Assembly: GCF_030344915.1 (NCBI RefSeq)
Contig: NZ_CP128233.1
Location: forward strand, 1,426,001 to 1,490,000
Source: Neopusillimonas aromaticivorans
GTDB taxonomy: Bacteria; Pseudomonadota; Gammaproteobacteria; Burkholderiales; Burkholderiaceae_B
Length of the DNA: 64,000 nt
Reading direction: 5' to 3'
The position numbers and the translations under genes were made by a program. This document shows, one piece after another, positions 9,613 through 18,900 of the stretch. The notes beneath the pieces were generated by a model that was given only the letters and a program-made list of their open reading frames with translations, made no database searches and was not told the origin of the DNA. Position 1 is the stretch's first letter; every line of letters begins with the position of its first letter.

Positions 9613-10282
9613 ATGTCCTGGCGTTTTCTTTTTGCCGTACTGGCCCTGTTAATGGCCGCTTCAGCCTGGAGTGGCCTGCGGCTGGGCGAATGGCTGGTCG
9701 CCAATGGGCCACTGGCCTCGTCAGCCCCGGGCAGCCCGAAATAACGCCTGTTGAAGTATTGGGGGCTGATGGCAAACCGTTTGCCGCGCAGCCACCGCAA
9801 CCCCAGGTCAACGGTCGGCTGGCCATTCCGCAGCCCCCGAGCCCGTTGCCTGGGAAATCACCCCCGAGAGCCTGAACGAACTGTTCGCCAACAACCTGAT
9901 CCCCATTGCGACCACACGCATCAGCATGGCCGAAGCCGAACAGATCGCTGCCCTTGAAAGCGGCAAACTGATGGGCATTGCCGATGTCGGCGACCTTATT
10001 TCCTCGATGGAAAAGCGGGGTAACCGCGATGGCAACATGCCCATCCAGCCGGTGGAAATTCCTGATTTTTCGGCTGAGCCGGGCCCAGGGCCCGCATCAA
10101 CCCCCGCGCCACCCGCCATTGCCAATACGGGCTGGCTTAACCAGCTGCGCGATGAACTGCAAGCCTGTAACGCGCAAAGCTTCTTTGACCGCCCCAGCTG
10201 CGCCTGGGCGGCGCGCAACAAATATTGCACTCCCAACAGCGCCTGGGGCTACGTCGCCGAATGCCCGGCCAAATCGTTTTAG
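9613..10282 (+). CDS. Hypothetical exported/anchored protein with C-terminal four-cysteine motif (two frame breaks)
   Basis: About 223 residues once repaired; function not recognised. The N-terminus (MSWRFLFAVLALLMAASAW) is a signal anchor or signal peptide. A Pro/Gln-rich linker and a soluble segment with TPESLNELFANNLIP and ADVGDLISSMEKRG follow. A Pro-rich stretch comes next, then a C-terminal ~45-residue module with spacing C-x10-C-x8-C-x12-C that includes SFFDRPSCAWAARN. The cysteines suggest a small disulphide-bonded periplasmic domain (inference). AAGG lies about 8 bases before ATG 9613. Frame breaks near 9733 and 9836 are each one C short. It is convergent with bfr, and the two 3' ends overlap by 4 bases. 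Confidence 0.6.
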
Positions 10283-10752
10283 TGATCGCCGACTTGCAAC
10301 TGCAGGTAATTCTGTAAACCTACCTTGTCGATCAGGTCGATCTGGGTTTCCAGCCAGTCAATATGCTCTTCCGTGTCGTCGAGAATGTCCTGGAACAGGT
10401 CGCGCGACACGTAATCGCGCACTGACTCGCAGTACGCAATGGCCTCTTTGACGGTGGTTTGTGCGCCGGTTTCAAGCTTGAGATCGCAGGCCAGCACTTC
10501 AGGCACGTCTTCGCCGATCAGCAGCTTGTGGAGGTCTTGCAGGTTGGGCAGGCCGTCGAGCATGAAAATACGCTCGATCAGGCGGTCGGCGTGTTTCATT
10601 TCGCCGATGGATTCATCGTATTCGTGCTTGCCCAGCTTGTCGAACCCCCAGTGGTTCAGCATGCGGGCGTGCAGAAAATATTGATTGATGGCTGTCAGCT
10701 CGTTCTTGAGCTGCTTGTTAAGAAACTGGATGACGGTGGCGTCGCCTTTCAT
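10279..10752 (-). CDS. bfr: Bacterioferritin
   Basis: A 157-residue four-helix ferritin that oxidises and stores iron in a 24-mer shell. The ferroxidase ligands are recognisable (Glu in LKNELTAINQYF, Glu/His in EMKHADRLIERI, Glu/His in TEEHIDWLE). The heme-binding Met is present in IERIFMLDGLPN near residue 57. A GGAGAG ribosome site precedes the start. The ferredoxin gene bfd lies upstream on the same strand. Confidence 0.96.
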   Translation of the reverse strand: MKGDATVIQFLNKQLKNELTAINQYFLHARMLNHWGFDKLGKHEYDESIGEMKHADRLIERIFMLDGLPNLQDLHKLLIGEDVPEVLACDLKLETGAQTTVKEAIAYCESVRDYVSRDLFQDILDDTEEHIDWLETQIDLIDKVGLQNYLQLQVGDH

Positions 10753-10920
10753 GGTGTGCTCTCCTGGTTACAACACCCGGTTAGGCTACCACGACAACGT
10801 CAGATTTTCATTACTGGCAACACCCGCTTGCATCCGGGAAAATGGGGTTCCGAGGCTACAAAACCCCAGGACACGAAAACGCAAGGGGTACACCGCCCCG
10901 ACGCACAAAGCGCTCGAACC

Positions 10921-11187
10921 TCAGGCGCGGCGGGCAATGACCTCGGTGAAGCGGGCGGGCAGCACACCATCATTGGCTGCAGGGGCGACCCGATCGTCCA
11001 GCACGTGCACGGTCTGATGCGCAGCATAGCGCCCGCCAGGCAAATAGTCGGTGGCTGTTTCTGCGCAACACCCGCAGCACGAAGCCACCCCCAGTTCGGC
11101 CTGAAGCTGGCGCAGGGTATGCGCCCCGGCTGCCACTGCGGCCTTGACCTGTTTTTCAGTGATCGCGTTACAGATACAAATGAACAT
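10921..11187 (-). CDS. bfd: Bacterioferritin-associated ferredoxin
   Basis: A small [2Fe-2S] protein of about 88 residues that reduces bacterioferritin so that iron can be released. The Cys ligands fit the family: an N-terminal C-x-C (MFICICNAIT) and a later C-x2-C within SCCGCCAE. I place the start at 11187 (MFICIC), not at an upstream in-frame ATG (11202), because this matches the family N-terminus and because a Fur-box-like palindrome occupies 11187-11201. The C-terminal ~35 residues beyond the Fer2_BFD domain are not recognised. Confidence 0.88.
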   Translation of the reverse strand: MFICICNAITEKQVKAAVAAGAHTLRQLQAELGVASCCGCCAETATDYLPGGRYAAHQTVHVLDDRVAPAANDGVLPARFTEVIARRA

Positions 11188-11201
11188 GAGAATAGTTATC
11201 A
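11187..11201. promoter_or_regulatory. Fur box overlapping the bfd start
   Basis: TGAGAATAGTTATCA matches the 7-1-7 Fur palindrome TGATAATnATTATCA at 12 of 14 defined positions. It sits directly at the bfd translation start. Fur repression of bfd under iron sufficiency is established in other proteobacteria, so iron control here is likely. Confidence 0.65.
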
Positions 11202-11273
11202 TCTAGTTTCGTGCTTGTATGCTAAAGCAGATCCAGACGATTGACAACCCCTCGATGCAAGGTCGTGGCGTTC

Positions 11274-12698
11274 TTAACGCAATGCGGCACGCGCCTTGCG
11301 CACCGACGCGGCCTCAATGCCTTCGGCCTCACGGTATTTGGCTACGGTACGACGGGCAATTTCAACCCCTTTCTTTTCCAGCGCCTCCACGATCTTGCTG
11401 TCAGATAACGGTTTTTGTGGAGATTCGGCCTGGATCATGGCGCGAATCATGGCTCGCACGGCGGTGGCTGAACTGGCGGGAGCCAGACCTTCACCCCCAG
11501 CGCGGTGCCTAAGAAGTATTTAAGTTCAAAGACCCCCACGGGGTCTGCATGTACTTCTGCCGGGTCGCCCGTGACACGGTGGATTCATGCATCTCAAGAT
11601 CTTGGGCGATGTCGCGAAGCACCAGCGGACGCATGGCCTGTACACCCTTGTCAAAGAAGCCTTGCTGGTGTGCCACGATGCACTGCCCCACACGCAATAC
11701 CGTTTCAAACCGCTGCGCTACGCTTTTGACCAGACCATGGGCCTGCTGCAACTGGGCCTGTATGGGCGACTTGTCGGCACCGCTACGGTCTTCGCGCAAC
11801 CATTGCTCATAGACAGGGTTGACGCGCACCCGGGGAACAATCGCGCCATTCAGACGGGCCTCCCAGCCCTGGCGGCTTTTGACCACAACCAGCTCGGGCA
11901 CCACATAGTCAGCCACACTGCTGGACCAGGCCCGACCCGGCTTGGGATCGAGCGACAAAATCAGCTGATGGGCCTGGCGCACGACATCGTCCGGATACCC
12001 CGAAGCCGCACGCAAACGCTCGGGGCTGGCGTGAGCCAGAACTTCCAGATGCTGCGTGACCAGTCCGATGGCGCAATCGAAAACCTCGTGCGAGACCCCC
12101 CTGGGCACCGGCCTGCCGCTGGCGCAACTGCAACGCCAGACACTCACTGGTTGAACGCGCACCCACACCGGGGGGTCAAAGGACTGCAACAACCGCAAAG
12201 CCGCCAACAGCTCGTCTTCGTCAAACTCGTCGGCAGCACTGCCCAGGGCAGCGGGCAGAAACTCCAGCACCTCTGCCAGGGACACTGGCAAAAACCCGTT
12301 TTCGTCCAGCTCCTCGATCAGCACGGCAACCAGCACCTGGTCGCGCTCGGCAGCGCGTGTCAGATGCAACTGCTGCAACAGGTATTCGTGCAAACTGACC
12401 ACCTGGCCGATATCGGAGCTGCCGTCCTCATCCGCATCATGACGCCCGCCGGGGCCGGACACGCCGGCCGTCAGGCCGGACTCCTGAACATACTCGTCTG
12501 CCGGGAGGGCTTGCGCATCCGGGACATCGGTGTCATATTCGCCCTCGCGCTCGAGCATGGGGTTGTCCGCCAGCGCCTGAGCCACCTCTTGCTCAAGGTC
12601 CTGGGCGGACAACTGCAAAACCGGATAGACTGCTGAAGCTGAGGCGTCAGGGTCAGGTTCTGGTGTTGCCGCAGTGCCAACGATTGTCGCGATTGCAT
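11274..12698 (-). CDS. rpoN: RNA polymerase sigma-54 factor (several frame breaks)
   Basis: About 476 residues once repaired. Sigma-54 directs RNA polymerase to -24/-12 promoters and needs AAA+ activators. Region I begins QSRQSLALRQHQNLTLTPQL with its Gln/Leu-rich pattern. An acidic region II and the core-binding region (LLQSFDPPGVGARS) follow. The C-terminal RpoN box is ARRTVAKYRE near 11330. The ATG at 12698 gives the family N-terminus. Frame breaks lie near 12620, 12170, 12095, 11537 and 11490, all in C-, G- or T-runs. The usual neighbours lptB and hpf are absent: bfd is downstream, and a membrane-protein gene diverges from only 16 bases upstream. Confidence 0.9.
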
Positions 12699-12714
12699 AG
12701 GTAAAATAGCCCGC

Positions 12715-13242
12715 ATGAAAACTGATTCTGCCAACCAGCCCACCGCCCGGGACCACGCGGCGTTGCGTAACGCCTTGCTGAAATTAACCGCCACCCATAA
12801 AGCCGTGTGTACTGCCGTTACCGTGGTTGTTGCCATGGCCTGGTACTGGCTGGTCGTACGCCTGGTCGCCTTTGGCCAGGGCATTGACTACTCAGGGCTG
12901 GAAGCCCTGGGCGGCGCGGCAACCGGAATGCTCAAGCGTTACAACCCGTTTTTCTGGTGGGCACTGGCTGCGCTGTGTACGCTTATTATTGCCTATTTTC
13001 TGGTCAGCTTCGTACGCGGCAGCCGACGCCGGGTCAATGCCCGCATGGTCAGCGCCGAAGTCATCTCCGGCCTGACGGCCCAGCTGTCCGATCCGGCCAA
13101 AACCGTGTTGCGCTGGGTATGGGATGACACCCGTTTCCCGATAACCGTTGGTGATTTGCAACAAACCGCCCGAGAGCTGCGCAGTGGCCGTGCCGCCAAA
13201 ATCCAGCTGGCCCAGGCGCACCAGGCCCTGTTGACGCCTTAG
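12715..13242 (+). CDS. Hypothetical two-TM inner-membrane protein
   Basis: 175 residues, unbroken; family not recognised. There are two predicted membrane segments, about residues 35-55 (AVCTAVTVVVAMAWYWLVV) and 82-104 (WWALAALCTLIIAYFLVSF). Between them lies a short loop, and after them a basic stretch (RGSRRRVN) and a ~65-residue C-terminal domain rich in helix formers. The basic residues after TM2 suggest a cytoplasmic C-terminus. It diverges from rpoN with only 16 bases between start codons, so the two promoters must overlap each other's coding sequence or be shared. Confidence 0.75.
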   Translation: MKTDSANQPTARDHAALRNALLKLTATHKAVCTAVTVVVAMAWYWLVVRLVAFGQGIDYSGLEALGGAATGMLKRYNPFFWWALAALCTLIIAYFLVSFVRGSRRRVNARMVSAEVISGLTAQLSDPAKTVLRWVWDDTRFPITVGDLQQTARELRSGRAAKIQLAQAHQALLTP

Positions 13243-13328
13243 CCCCCAAAGTGCCCTTGGTCTGGCCAACGCTGTGGCCGCGATGGCAGGGCTTGCAAAA
13301 TTGTGCTGCATATGGTTGACTAGAGGGT

Positions 13329-13457
13329 ATGAATACCGTGCCCTTTACCCCTTCGTTTACCACTGGCAACCCCGTTGCCGGCTCGGTTGCGGGTTCCTTG
13401 GGTGCGCTCCCCCTCTTCACGCTATCCCTGCTACTACCGATCGGTTGCCGGGCCTAG
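13329..13457 (+). CDS. Candidate leucine-rich leader peptide of leuA
   Basis: A 42-codon ORF that ends 142 bases before leuA. Its C-terminal half contains seven Leu codons within 14 codons (SLGALPLFTLSLLL), including three CTA, a codon rare in GC-rich genomes. This is the pattern of a ribosome-stalling attenuation peptide. A start at GTG 13338 is as likely as ATG 13329, because the GAGGG at 13323-13327 is too close to the ATG but about 10 bases from the GTG. The following RNA contains an inverted repeat but no clear U-tract terminator, so the mechanism is uncertain. Confidence 0.5.
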   Translation: MNTVPFTPSFTTGNPVAGSVAGSLGALPLFTLSLLLPIGCRA

Positions 13458-13508
13458 CGTCATGTGGCAGTCCGGCAGCCGTTCGGCCACGCCATTCGTC
13501 CGTTTTCT

Positions 13509-13567
13509 GTTACCTGTCCATTCCAGCCCCGGTGCTGATGCCGAACCCCTTCCCGGTTCCAGGTAAC
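13509..13567 (+). promoter_or_regulatory. Inverted repeat in the leuA leader
   Basis: GTTACCTG (13509-13516) pairs with CAGGTAAC (13560-13567) across a ~43-base GC-rich interval that can itself fold. It ends 32 bases before the leuA ATG. It could be the switchable structure of the leader. No run of U follows, so it is not a simple intrinsic terminator. The rest of 13243-13599 holds the leader ORF and nothing else I recognise. Confidence 0.4.
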
Positions 13568-13599
13568 CCGCATTAAAAATCCAGTTAAACAGGTGCCCT

Positions 13600-15293
13600 A
13601 TGCTTTCGAATCCATCCGACAAATATCGTCCGTTTGTGCCGTTCGCACGCGACTTTTCTGAACGAACCTGGCCCAGCAAAACCATCACGGCGCCCCCATC
13701 TGGATGAGCACCGACCTTCGCGACGGCAACCAGTCGCTGATCGAACCCATGAGCGTCGAGCGCAAACTGCGCTTTTTCGAACAATTGATCAAAATTGGCC
13801 TGAAAGAAATCGAAGTCGGCTTCCCCTCGGCCTCTCAGACCGATTTTGATTTTGTTCGCAAACTGGTCGACGAAAAGCGCATCCCCGACGATGTCACCAT
13901 CATTGTGCTCACGCAGTCGCGCGAAGACCTTATCGAACGTACCGTTGAAGCTGCCGCCGGTGCCAAGCGCGCCATCGTTCACCTGTACAACGCCTGTGCC
14001 CCCGCGTTCCGCAAGATCGTCTTCAACATGACCAAAGACGAAGTCCGTGAACTGGCGGTCAAAGGCACCAACCTCGTCAAGCAGTACACCAGCCAGCACC
14101 CGGAAACCTCGTGGCGCTACGAATACTCACCCGAAGTGTTCAGCACCACCGAACCCGAGTTTGCGCTTGAAGTGTGCGATGCGGTGGTCGAGGCCTGGGG
14201 CCCGACGCCCGAATCAAAAATCATCCTGAACTGCCCGGCTACCATTGAAGCCACCACGCCCAACCTGTACGCTGACCAGATCGAATGGATCAGCAAACGC
14301 CTGAAGAACCGCGAAAGCATTGTGCTCAGCGTGCACCCGCACAACGACCGCGGTACAGCCGTTGCCGCCGCCGAGTTGTCGCTGATGGCGGGTGCCGACC
14401 GGGTTGAAGGCTGCCTGTTCGGTAACGGCGAGCGCACCGGTAACGTGTGCCTGGTCACCTTGGCACTCAATTTGTACACCCAGGGCATCCACCCAGGGCT
14501 CGATTTCTCTGACATCGACGAAGTGCGCCGTTGCGTCGAGTACTGTAACCAGTTGCCGGTACACCCGCGCCATCCCTACGCCGGCGACCTGGTGTTCACC
14601 GCATTCTCGGGCTCGCACCAAGACGCCATCAAGAAAGGGTTTGCGCAGCAACAACCCGACACCCTGTGGGAAGTTCCGTATTTGCCGATTGACCCGGCCG
14701 ATGTCGGCCGCAACTACGATGCCGTCATCCGCGTCAACAGCCAGTCGGGCAAGGGCGGCGTGTCGTACCTGCTTGAACAGGAACATGGTCTGGTCTTGCC
14801 GCGTCGCCTGCAAATCGAGTTCAGCCGCGCCATCCAGCGGGTCACCGACGAAACCGGCCGCGAAGTCACGGCCGACGATGTCTACGATCTGTTCCGTGCC
14901 GAATACCTCGATCTCGAACGCCCCTGGCGATTGGTTCGCCACCGCATCAGCGGTGATCCCAAAGCCGCCTCGGGCCAGCATTTTGAAATCGAAGTCGAGC
15001 TTGAGCACAATGACAAGATCTGTCATTTGAAAGGCCAGGGCGATGGTGCCATTTCTGCCTTCATCAATGCCTTGGGCATGGATGTCAGCGTGCTTGACTA
15101 CCACGAGCACGCCATTGGTACCGGTACCGACACCCGCGCGGCGTCCTACGTTGAAGTGCGTGTCGGCGATTCCGGCCCAGGCTTCGGTGTCGGTGTCCAC
15201 GTCGATATTGTTACGTCGTCATTCCTGGCCATCCTCAGCGCGGTCAACCGTCACGCGGCCAGCGTCAAGCACGCGGCCAAAGTCGCCGCCTGA
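13600..15293 (+). CDS. leuA: 2-isopropylmalate synthase (one frame break)
   Basis: About 564 residues once repaired. It condenses acetyl-CoA with 2-ketoisovalerate, the first committed step of leucine synthesis. The N-terminus (YRPFVPFARDF then TWPSKTITAPP) and length fit the long LeuA type. The catalytic barrel has STDLRDGNQSL, and the metal site HPHNDRGTAVAA. The C-terminal regulatory domain (about 430-564), which binds leucine, is complete. The frame break near 13697 is one C short, so a short ORF starting at 13704 would lose the true N-terminus. ATG 13600 follows CAGGTG. A leucine-rich leader peptide precedes it and a strong terminator follows. Confidence 0.95.
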
Positions 15294-15391
15294 TCACCAT
15301 CGGGCAACGTCCCTGTCCATCGCCGCAGATCCGGCACCGGGCAGGGACACACAAGGTTCAGGGCAACGCCCGCACAACGGGCCAACCTGCA

Positions 15392-15428
15392 AAAAAGCCG
15401 TCTGATGCAAAACATCAGACGGCTTTTT
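15392..15428 (+). terminator. Rho-independent terminator of leuA
   Basis: A perfect 16-bp stem AAAAAGCCGTCTGATG / CATCAGACGGCTTTTT with a 5-base loop, about 100 bases after leuA. It is symmetric, with an A-run upstream, and so may also serve the minus-strand gene that ends at 15486. Confidence 0.9.
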
Positions 15429-15485
15429 CATGGGGCAACGAAAACTACGGCTCAAGGCACCGCGACATGCCTGTGATGCCCGGTA

Positions 15486-15837
15486 TTACCAGATCGGGGC
15501 GGGTTCCCAGATGATGTCGGCATTGTGCTCGCGGCAGGTTTTCAGCATGGCGAGCAACGGGAATGCGCGCTGACGAAAGGTTACCGGACGTGAAACCGGA
15601 TGGTCTTTGATATCGTTCTCTTCATCTTCCTGATTGTCCAGATCGTGGAAGGGGATGCCGTATCTGCGGCCATGGCACGTTCAATGCCGGCGATCAGACC
15701 CTCGATCTGGTCGGCGGTGATCACCCCCGTTCGGGCAGGGCAGGATAATGACGACCGGCGGCATCAAGAACGTCGCGCGCGTGCTGGGCAAACATCAGGA
15801 TTTCGGCAGCCGGTTTGGCGCGAAAGACTACTAACAT
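15486..15837 (-). CDS. DUF1840 domain protein (two frame breaks)
   Basis: Reading the minus strand from ATG 15837 and restoring one base in the G-run near 15729 and one in the C-run near 15649 gives a 117-residue protein: MLVVFRAKPAAEILMFAQHA, then GVITADQIEGLIAGIERAM, an acidic middle, and RQRAFPLLAMLKTCREHNAD to the stop at 15486. This matches the DUF1840 family of small betaproteobacterial proteins of unknown function (RAFPLLEM and ADVMW-like ending). Without repair no single ORF covers it. It faces leuA and is divergent from the Rhs gene. Confidence 0.7.
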
Positions 15838-15932
15838 CGTATTTCTCCTAGTGGCTATATTCGTACACTACTCCAGGCTTTCCCGCTTGCCAAGCCTCAG
15901 AATGGCTATATCTGACCCGGGAGAACCTGCCA

Positions 15933-18900
15933 ATGCAACTGCCATACATCGCTTCGCCAGCCCTGTCGGTCCGGTTTGTTGCCATGCAAGGGCCGGCACG
16001 GTTCTGGGTGCGCAAGGGTAGCAGGGGCGTGAAGCTTTGTTCGCGTCTGTTCGCAGGGTTGATACTGCTGTGGGCAAACAGCCCATACGGCATGGCGAAC
16101 ACAACCTGCATGGCCCCGAATGCTGCAGCGCCATGTCGAACGCCCGCTAGTCTAAACCAAAACAGCCCCGAACCGCAGATCAACCTGGGCGCGGGCAACC
16201 CGTGCACCTGGCCACCGGCAACAAGTACCAGTACGAAACCGACTTGCTTCCCTCGGCCGGATGGCCCTGCTGGCCATTACCCGCCATTACAGCGCCCAAA
16301 ACCGGCGTGTGTCGTTCATGGGCCAAGGCTGGCACAGTGATTTTGACATGCGTCTTCGATCACGCGGGCCGGAAACGGTCATTGAACAGGCCGATGGCCA
16401 CACCGTGGCATTTCGCCGGATCGGGCCGGGGCTGCACGCGTCGTCGCAACACGGACAATTGCACACGCGCACCGATGGCTGGCGCTGGCAACGCGGCCAC
16501 GGCCAGCTACTGGATTTCAACGCCCAGGGCTGGCTGGTCCGGGTCAGGGGGCCGGCAGGGCACTACCTCGTCATTGACCGGCACACTGCGCCAGGCCCTT
16601 GCAAGGCGCCATCAAAACGGTCAGCGCGCATCCTGCAGGGCATCAAATCGACCGCCTCGCTCCGCATCACAGAACGCCTGACTATGGCCGCCCGGCTCCT
16701 GATTCTCTCCGCCCGGCGCCAGACCGGCCATCGGTCCTGACCTTCACCTATACACTTCAGTCCGGCCATGCCTACCTGGCTCACATCGACAGCCCGGCAG
16801 GGCGATTCTCGTACGATTATGAAACCGCTGTGGGCGACCGCCTGCGGCTGGCCGGCATGCACCGTCCGGACGGCTCACAACGACGCTACCGCTACGACCC
16901 GGCCCACCAGGGTGGCAATCCGTTCGCACTGACACAGATCGAAAACATCGGCACGCCCGCCAGCGGCATCCGGCAGCGCCAGGGGCAGTGGGCCTATAAC
17001 GCCGCCAACCAGGTCGTTGCCTTTGGCGAAGGCCCGCAGGCCTACCAGCTTGCCTACGGCCTGCCCGGCGATGACCACCATGCAGCCCAATCTGCCGCAG
17101 CGGCCCCGGCACAACGCCTCCCCGCCATGCGAACCCGCCTGCGGCGTGCCGATGGTGCCGTCACCGACGTTTATCTGGCCCGGTACCCGGCAGGACAAGC
17201 ACACGTCACGGCCGTCACAGGCGCAGCCTGCCCAGGCTGTCCGGCACCGGGCACCCGCGCCACCTACGACCCCAGCGGGCGCCTGCTGTCGATCAACGGC
17301 ACGCAGATAACCCGCGACGATCAGGGGCGGCTGCAACATCTGGACCTGGCCCATACGGGCTGGGCAGGATTGCGGCTGGCGTACAACACCCAAGGGCAAC
17401 GTTACGCCTGGCAGTCGCACGTGACCGGGCGCGAACACCTCCAGTTCAACCCGCACGGGCTGGTCGCCCAGCGTCACTTTGCCGACGGACAAATCTGGCA
17501 CTACGACTACGACACGGCAGGGCGTCCCCTGCACGTTCGTCAGGGCGCTGTCGAGACGCAGCTCCGCTGGCGCGGCAATCTTCTGATGCATGTGCAGCAC
17601 CCGACAGAAACCGAAAGCCGTGACTACGACGACCAGGGCCGCATGGTGCGTCGCACCCTGACACGACCGGCGCCAACCCCATCGGCAACCAGCGAACCCC
17701 TGCGGTTTTCCGAAACCTTCGCCTACGACAGCCAGCATCGCCTGACCCGCCATACCCTGGCCGAGGGCGGGGCCCTGCATTACACCTGGGGCCACGGTCG
17801 TCAACTGACAGGACTCGTCTGGGAAACGGCCAGCGGGCAGCGCCATACGGTAATCCGGAGCCAACCCGATCGGGCCGGTTACCGCTATGGCAATGGCCTT
17901 CAGCAAACCACCCTCCGGCGCGGGCAAGATCTCTGGCAGGTACTTGTCGCGGATAGCCCGCGGACAGCCCCTGCGCCGGATAGTCTGGACAAGGGGTCAA
18001 CGCACGGCACACCTGCCACAGCCGGCACACTTGGCACACTTGGCACACTTGGCACACTTGGCACACTTGGCACACACGCCCAGCGTTACCAGTTTGACGC
18101 ACAGGGCCGTGTCATCGCTGAGCAATGGTTCAGCACCATGGCCGGGTTTGACGAACATCGCTACGCTTACAACCGGCAATCCCGGCTGATCGGCGCTACG
18201 ACACGCGGCCCGGGGCAAACCACCCGAACCCGCTGGTTTGCCCACGATTAGGATGGCGCAGCGCTGCAAATACAGCCCGCCATCGTACGCACCCCGGCGG
18301 GCCTGCCCGCCCGGATCGGTACACGCCGCCTTCACTATGGGGAAGACCGGCGTCTAAAAGCGGTCTGGGACAACCAGACGCCGCTGGTACGCTACGCCCA
18401 CAATGCCTTCGGACACCGGATCTGGCGCCGCACGGCCGACGAACAGACCCACTACTGGTATCTGGACCGGCGAGTGGTCGCTGAATCAACCTCATCCGCG
18501 GGGTCAGGCGCTTTAACCGAGTCAGCGCCAGCCGCCGGATCAGCACCGCCCCGGCCCGACAGCCGCCCGGATCCGATTTCACGCCGTTACCTGTATGCCC
18601 ACCATGTCCCCGTCGGCCTCATCGATTACACCAACGAAGCCTCGCCTGACGGCACGCTGCATTTCGTGCATGCCGACCTGACCGGAGCGCCGCACGCCAT
18701 CACCGACACCCAAGGCCACACCGTCTGGACCGCCCGTTACTCCCCCTGGGGCACGCCCAAACCCGCGGCATCACCTTCAACCTGCGCGCCCCGGGGCAGT
18801 ACCATGACCCGGCCACCGGCTGGCATGACAACCTGCTGCGCACCTACGACCCCGAGCATGGCCAGTTCCTTGAGCCCGACCCCTCGGGCCCATACCCGGC

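Noticed and set aside
10459..11244. A 261-codon plus-strand frame over bfr and bfd
   Set aside because: Both minus-strand genes have complete family motifs; this frame is their shadow.
18024..18068. CRISPR-like array
   Set aside because: The repeats are 9 bp, contiguous and without spacers, and lie in frame inside a coding gene.
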